A stretch of DNA of 7,304 nucleotides from an uncultured Cellvibrio sp. (GTDB lineage Bacteria > Pseudomonadota > Gammaproteobacteria > Pseudomonadales > Cellvibrionaceae). Below are positions 5,845 through 7,304 of the stretch, in pieces. The position numbers and the translations under genes were made by a program. How positions within the stretch are numbered: position 1 is the stretch's first letter; each line of letters opens with the position of its first letter. The DNA is taken from contig CAMLRJ010000169.1 in the NCBI GenBank assembly GCA_946482345.1, positions 1 to 7,304 of the forward strand, given 5' to 3'. A model generated the notes under the pieces. The model had not been told where the DNA came from. It saw nothing but the letters and a program-made list of their open reading frames with translations, and made no database searches.

Positions 5845-6402
5845 ATGAATACTCGCACACTATTTCGCACTACGCTTACCCTGGTTGCGCTTTACTCACC
5901 ACTAGCCTTTTCCCAAACCCTTAATACCAACATCACGGAAGCGGAAGTCAAAGCTGCACAAGATGCCTGGGGCAAGGCGCTTATTCAAATCAGTTCAGAC
6001 TATGATAAAAGTGGATTGGAAAAAGCCACAGCAACGGCCAAAAACGTGTTGGATTCTGCTTACGGATACAATCTTGGGCCAGTGTTATTTAAACCCACAT
6101 TGAGTGGTGGCGAGCAAACATTCCGCACAGATTATCAAGGAGCCTTATCTTATTTTGTAGGTGGTAATCCGCAATATACCCAAGACAAAGGTTTTGCCTT
6201 GAAAAGTTGGACTAGCTACAGCTACAAAAATGCAGCTGTCTATATCAATGGCGATATGGCAATTACCATGGGTAATGTATCCCTCAGGGACAAAAGCGGC
6301 AAAGTTACAACTGTTGATAAAACCTGGGGCTTTAAAAAAACGGATGATGGCAAGATTCGCATAGTGCTGCATCATTCTTCATTGCCTTACAGTGGAAAAT
6401 AA
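5845..6402 (+). CDS. Exported small NTF2-like protein of unknown function
   Basis: 185 residues from ATG 5845. A signal peptide is clear: basic MNTRTLFR, hydrophobic TTLTLVALYSPLAF, and likely cleavage after Ser23 (AFS before QT), so the mature protein of about 162 residues is periplasmic or secreted. The mature part starts with a helix (EAEVKAAQDAWGKALIQIS), continues with GPVLFKPTLSGGEQTFRT and ALSYFVGGNPQY, and ends with strands GDMAITMGNVSL, GKVTTVDKTWGF and IRIVLHHSSLPY. This helix-then-sheet order and the ending resemble NTF2/SnoaL-like folds, close to the CaMKII-association-domain type. No cysteine is present and no catalytic set is evident; ligand binding is possible. As I recall, some database homologues carry a phosphoribosyl-AMP cyclohydrolase label, which the sequence does not support. 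It is transcribed away from the kinase gene across a shared control region. Confidence 0.82.
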   Translation: MNTRTLFRTTLTLVALYSPLAFSQTLNTNITEAEVKAAQDAWGKALIQISSDYDKSGLEKATATAKNVLDSAYGYNLGPVLFKPTLSGGEQTFRTDYQGALSYFVGGNPQYTQDKGFALKSWTSYSYKNAAVYINGDMAITMGNVSLRDKSGKVTTVDKTWGFKKTDDGKIRIVLHHSSLPYSGK

Positions 6403-6460
6403 TTTTCACTGGCAATAAATGTCTGCTCAAAGCTTGTTACGTCCTGCATCAAAAAACCAA

Positions 6461-6492
6461 TAAAAAAGCCCGGAAAAAATCGGGCTTTTTTA
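6461..6492. terminator. Intrinsic terminator between convergent genes
   Basis: A perfect 12-bp stem (6461-6472 with 6481-6492) encloses an 8-base A-rich loop. The core AAAAAAGCCCG / CGGGCTTTTTT is nearly the same as in the hairpin at 2707-2743. T-tracts on either strand let it serve both the NTF2-like gene and the convergent esterase gene. Confidence 0.9.
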
Positions 6493-6514
6493 CATTATTT
6501 TTTTCTTGTGCGCA

Positions 6515-7304
6515 TTACCAATTTAAATCGGTTTTCAATTGCAATTCCAATGCTGCCGCCATTCGATTATTGGTGGTGGTGTTAGGATGATAATCACAGC
6601 CCAAACCATCAGCCGATTCTATTTTTCCCAAATCCAATAACTTTATTTGCGCGGATACAAACGAATTTAAAACGGATTGTTGTGAATCTCTCGCTGCACC
6701 ATTCAGCATGGGGCTGATGATTAAATAAATGGGCTTGCCTGAATAATCCTGTTGAACGCGATTAATCAAATTCAACATTCCCTGACGATACTCATCACCA
6801 ACCGAACCTTCCCAATAATCATTGGTGCCTATGTTGATTAAAATCGCATCCGGATTGTAAGCCGTCGCATCCCAAACACTGTTTGCATCATCTGCCAGCG
6901 TGCGTTGATAGCGCGTTAGAATATTCGGATTCACCGGTGTTTTTTCCGCATAAGAACGCCACGCGCCAATACCGGACCAGGCAATCGCGTGCAAATCTGC
7001 ACCCAATTTTTTTGCAGCAACTGCGGCATAACTTAATTGTTGGTTACTCGTTTCCATGGCGTAATGACAATTCTGATCCGGGCCTTCTACGCCGTAACCT
7101 GCCGTGATGGAATCACCTATCACCAATAATTTTTTTGCTGGCGATGTGGGCGCTGGCAATAATTTATCAACGATTGGATTGCCTATAACGCGAGTTACTA
7201 TTTCAAAGGATTCGATAACCCGCGTTAATCGAATTTGATGGACACCCGGCTGTAAATCTTCCGCCAAACTGTAAACCGCTTCTCCCGATTCAACCCATAA
7301 ATCT
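6515..7304 (-). CDS. SGNH-type acetyl esterase, carbohydrate esterase family 2-like, N-terminus outside the window
   Basis: The frame stays open to the right edge, so the start is missing; a TTG at 7267 lies inside the domain and is not the start. 262 residues are visible. About 1-45 (DLWVESGEAVYSLAEDL, GVHQIRLTRV) look like the end of the beta-sandwich that precedes the catalytic domain in family CE2. The SGNH blocks follow: Ser65 in GDSITAGYG (nucleophile), Gly111 in WSGIGAW and Asn161 in IGTNDYW (oxyanion hole), and His239 in GCDYHPN. The domain arrangement and the GCDYHPN ending favour CE2 enzymes, which remove O-acetyl groups from plant polysaccharides such as xylan or glucomannan and are normally exported. 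The last residues are LKTDLNW with no extra module. Other SGNH lipase-type activity cannot be excluded. The gene is convergent with the NTF2-like gene and appears functionally unrelated to it. Confidence 0.82.
   Translation of the reverse strand, partial: DLWVESGEAVYSLAEDLQPGVHQIRLTRVIESFEIVTRVIGNPIVDKLLPAPTSPAKKLLVIGDSITAGYGVEGPDQNCHYAMETSNQQLSYAAVAAKKLGADLHAIAWSGIGAWRSYAEKTPVNPNILTRYQRTLADDANSVWDATAYNPDAILINIGTNDYWEGSVGDEYRQGMLNLINRVQQDYSGKPIYLIISPMLNGAARDSQQSVLNSFVSAQIKLLDLGKIESADGLGCDYHPNTTTNNRMAAALELQLKTDLNW

Noticed and set aside
5845..6402. Phosphoribosyl-AMP cyclohydrolase (HisI) for the exported protein
   Set aside because: The protein has a signal peptide and no cysteine at all, whereas HisI uses conserved cysteines to bind metal and acts in the cytoplasm.
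7265..7267. TTG 7267 as the esterase start
   Set aside because: The frame continues upstream to the window edge with sequence fitting the CE2 N-terminal beta-sandwich, so this codon is an internal leucine.

Overview
The window looks like chromosomal DNA of a Gram-negative gammaproteobacterium of moderate GC content, most plausibly Cellvibrio or a close relative. The reasons are the ABC-accessory pair (GldG-like plus DUF4340 protein), the OmpR-type two-component system, and a carbohydrate-esterase-family-2-like SGNH esterase of the kind known from plant-polysaccharide degraders. The genus is an inference from protein style, not a demonstrated match.

Layout. (1) Positions 2-2692, plus strand: the 3' part of a GldG-like ABC-transporter auxiliary protein, followed 12 bases later by a DUF4340 membrane-anchored protein. 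This is the tail of an operon whose ATPase and permease genes should lie to the left. A strong 16-bp hairpin (2707-2743) ends it and also faces the next, convergent unit. (2) Positions 2804-5658, minus strand: read in transcription order, a sensor histidine kinase, an OmpR/PhoB-type response regulator (start and stop share one base, TGATG), then, after 117 bases, a small regulator that joins an XRE-type helix-turn-helix to a two-helix membrane domain (2TM). (3) Positions 5845-6402, plus strand, divergent from the kinase: a small exported NTF2-like protein with its own hairpin terminator (6461-6492). (4) Positions 6515-7304, minus strand: the C-terminal part of a secreted-type SGNH acetyl esterase that runs off the right edge.

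The most interesting signal is regulatory. The gap between the response regulator and the HTH-2TM gene holds four tandem 11-bp units whose first seven bases read CTGTCGT or close to it, pointing toward the HTH-2TM gene. The divergent control region between the kinase and the exported protein holds two more units of the same 11-bp period, one with exactly the same heptamer. OmpR/PhoB-type regulators bind direct repeats of this 7+4 geometry, so the simplest reading is one regulon: the response regulator controls its own operon and the HTH-2TM gene, and possibly the exported NTF2-like protein. The signal sensed is unknown.

There is no stretch over 300 bases without a gene. No RNA genes, CRISPR arrays, insertion sequences or transfer signs were seen.
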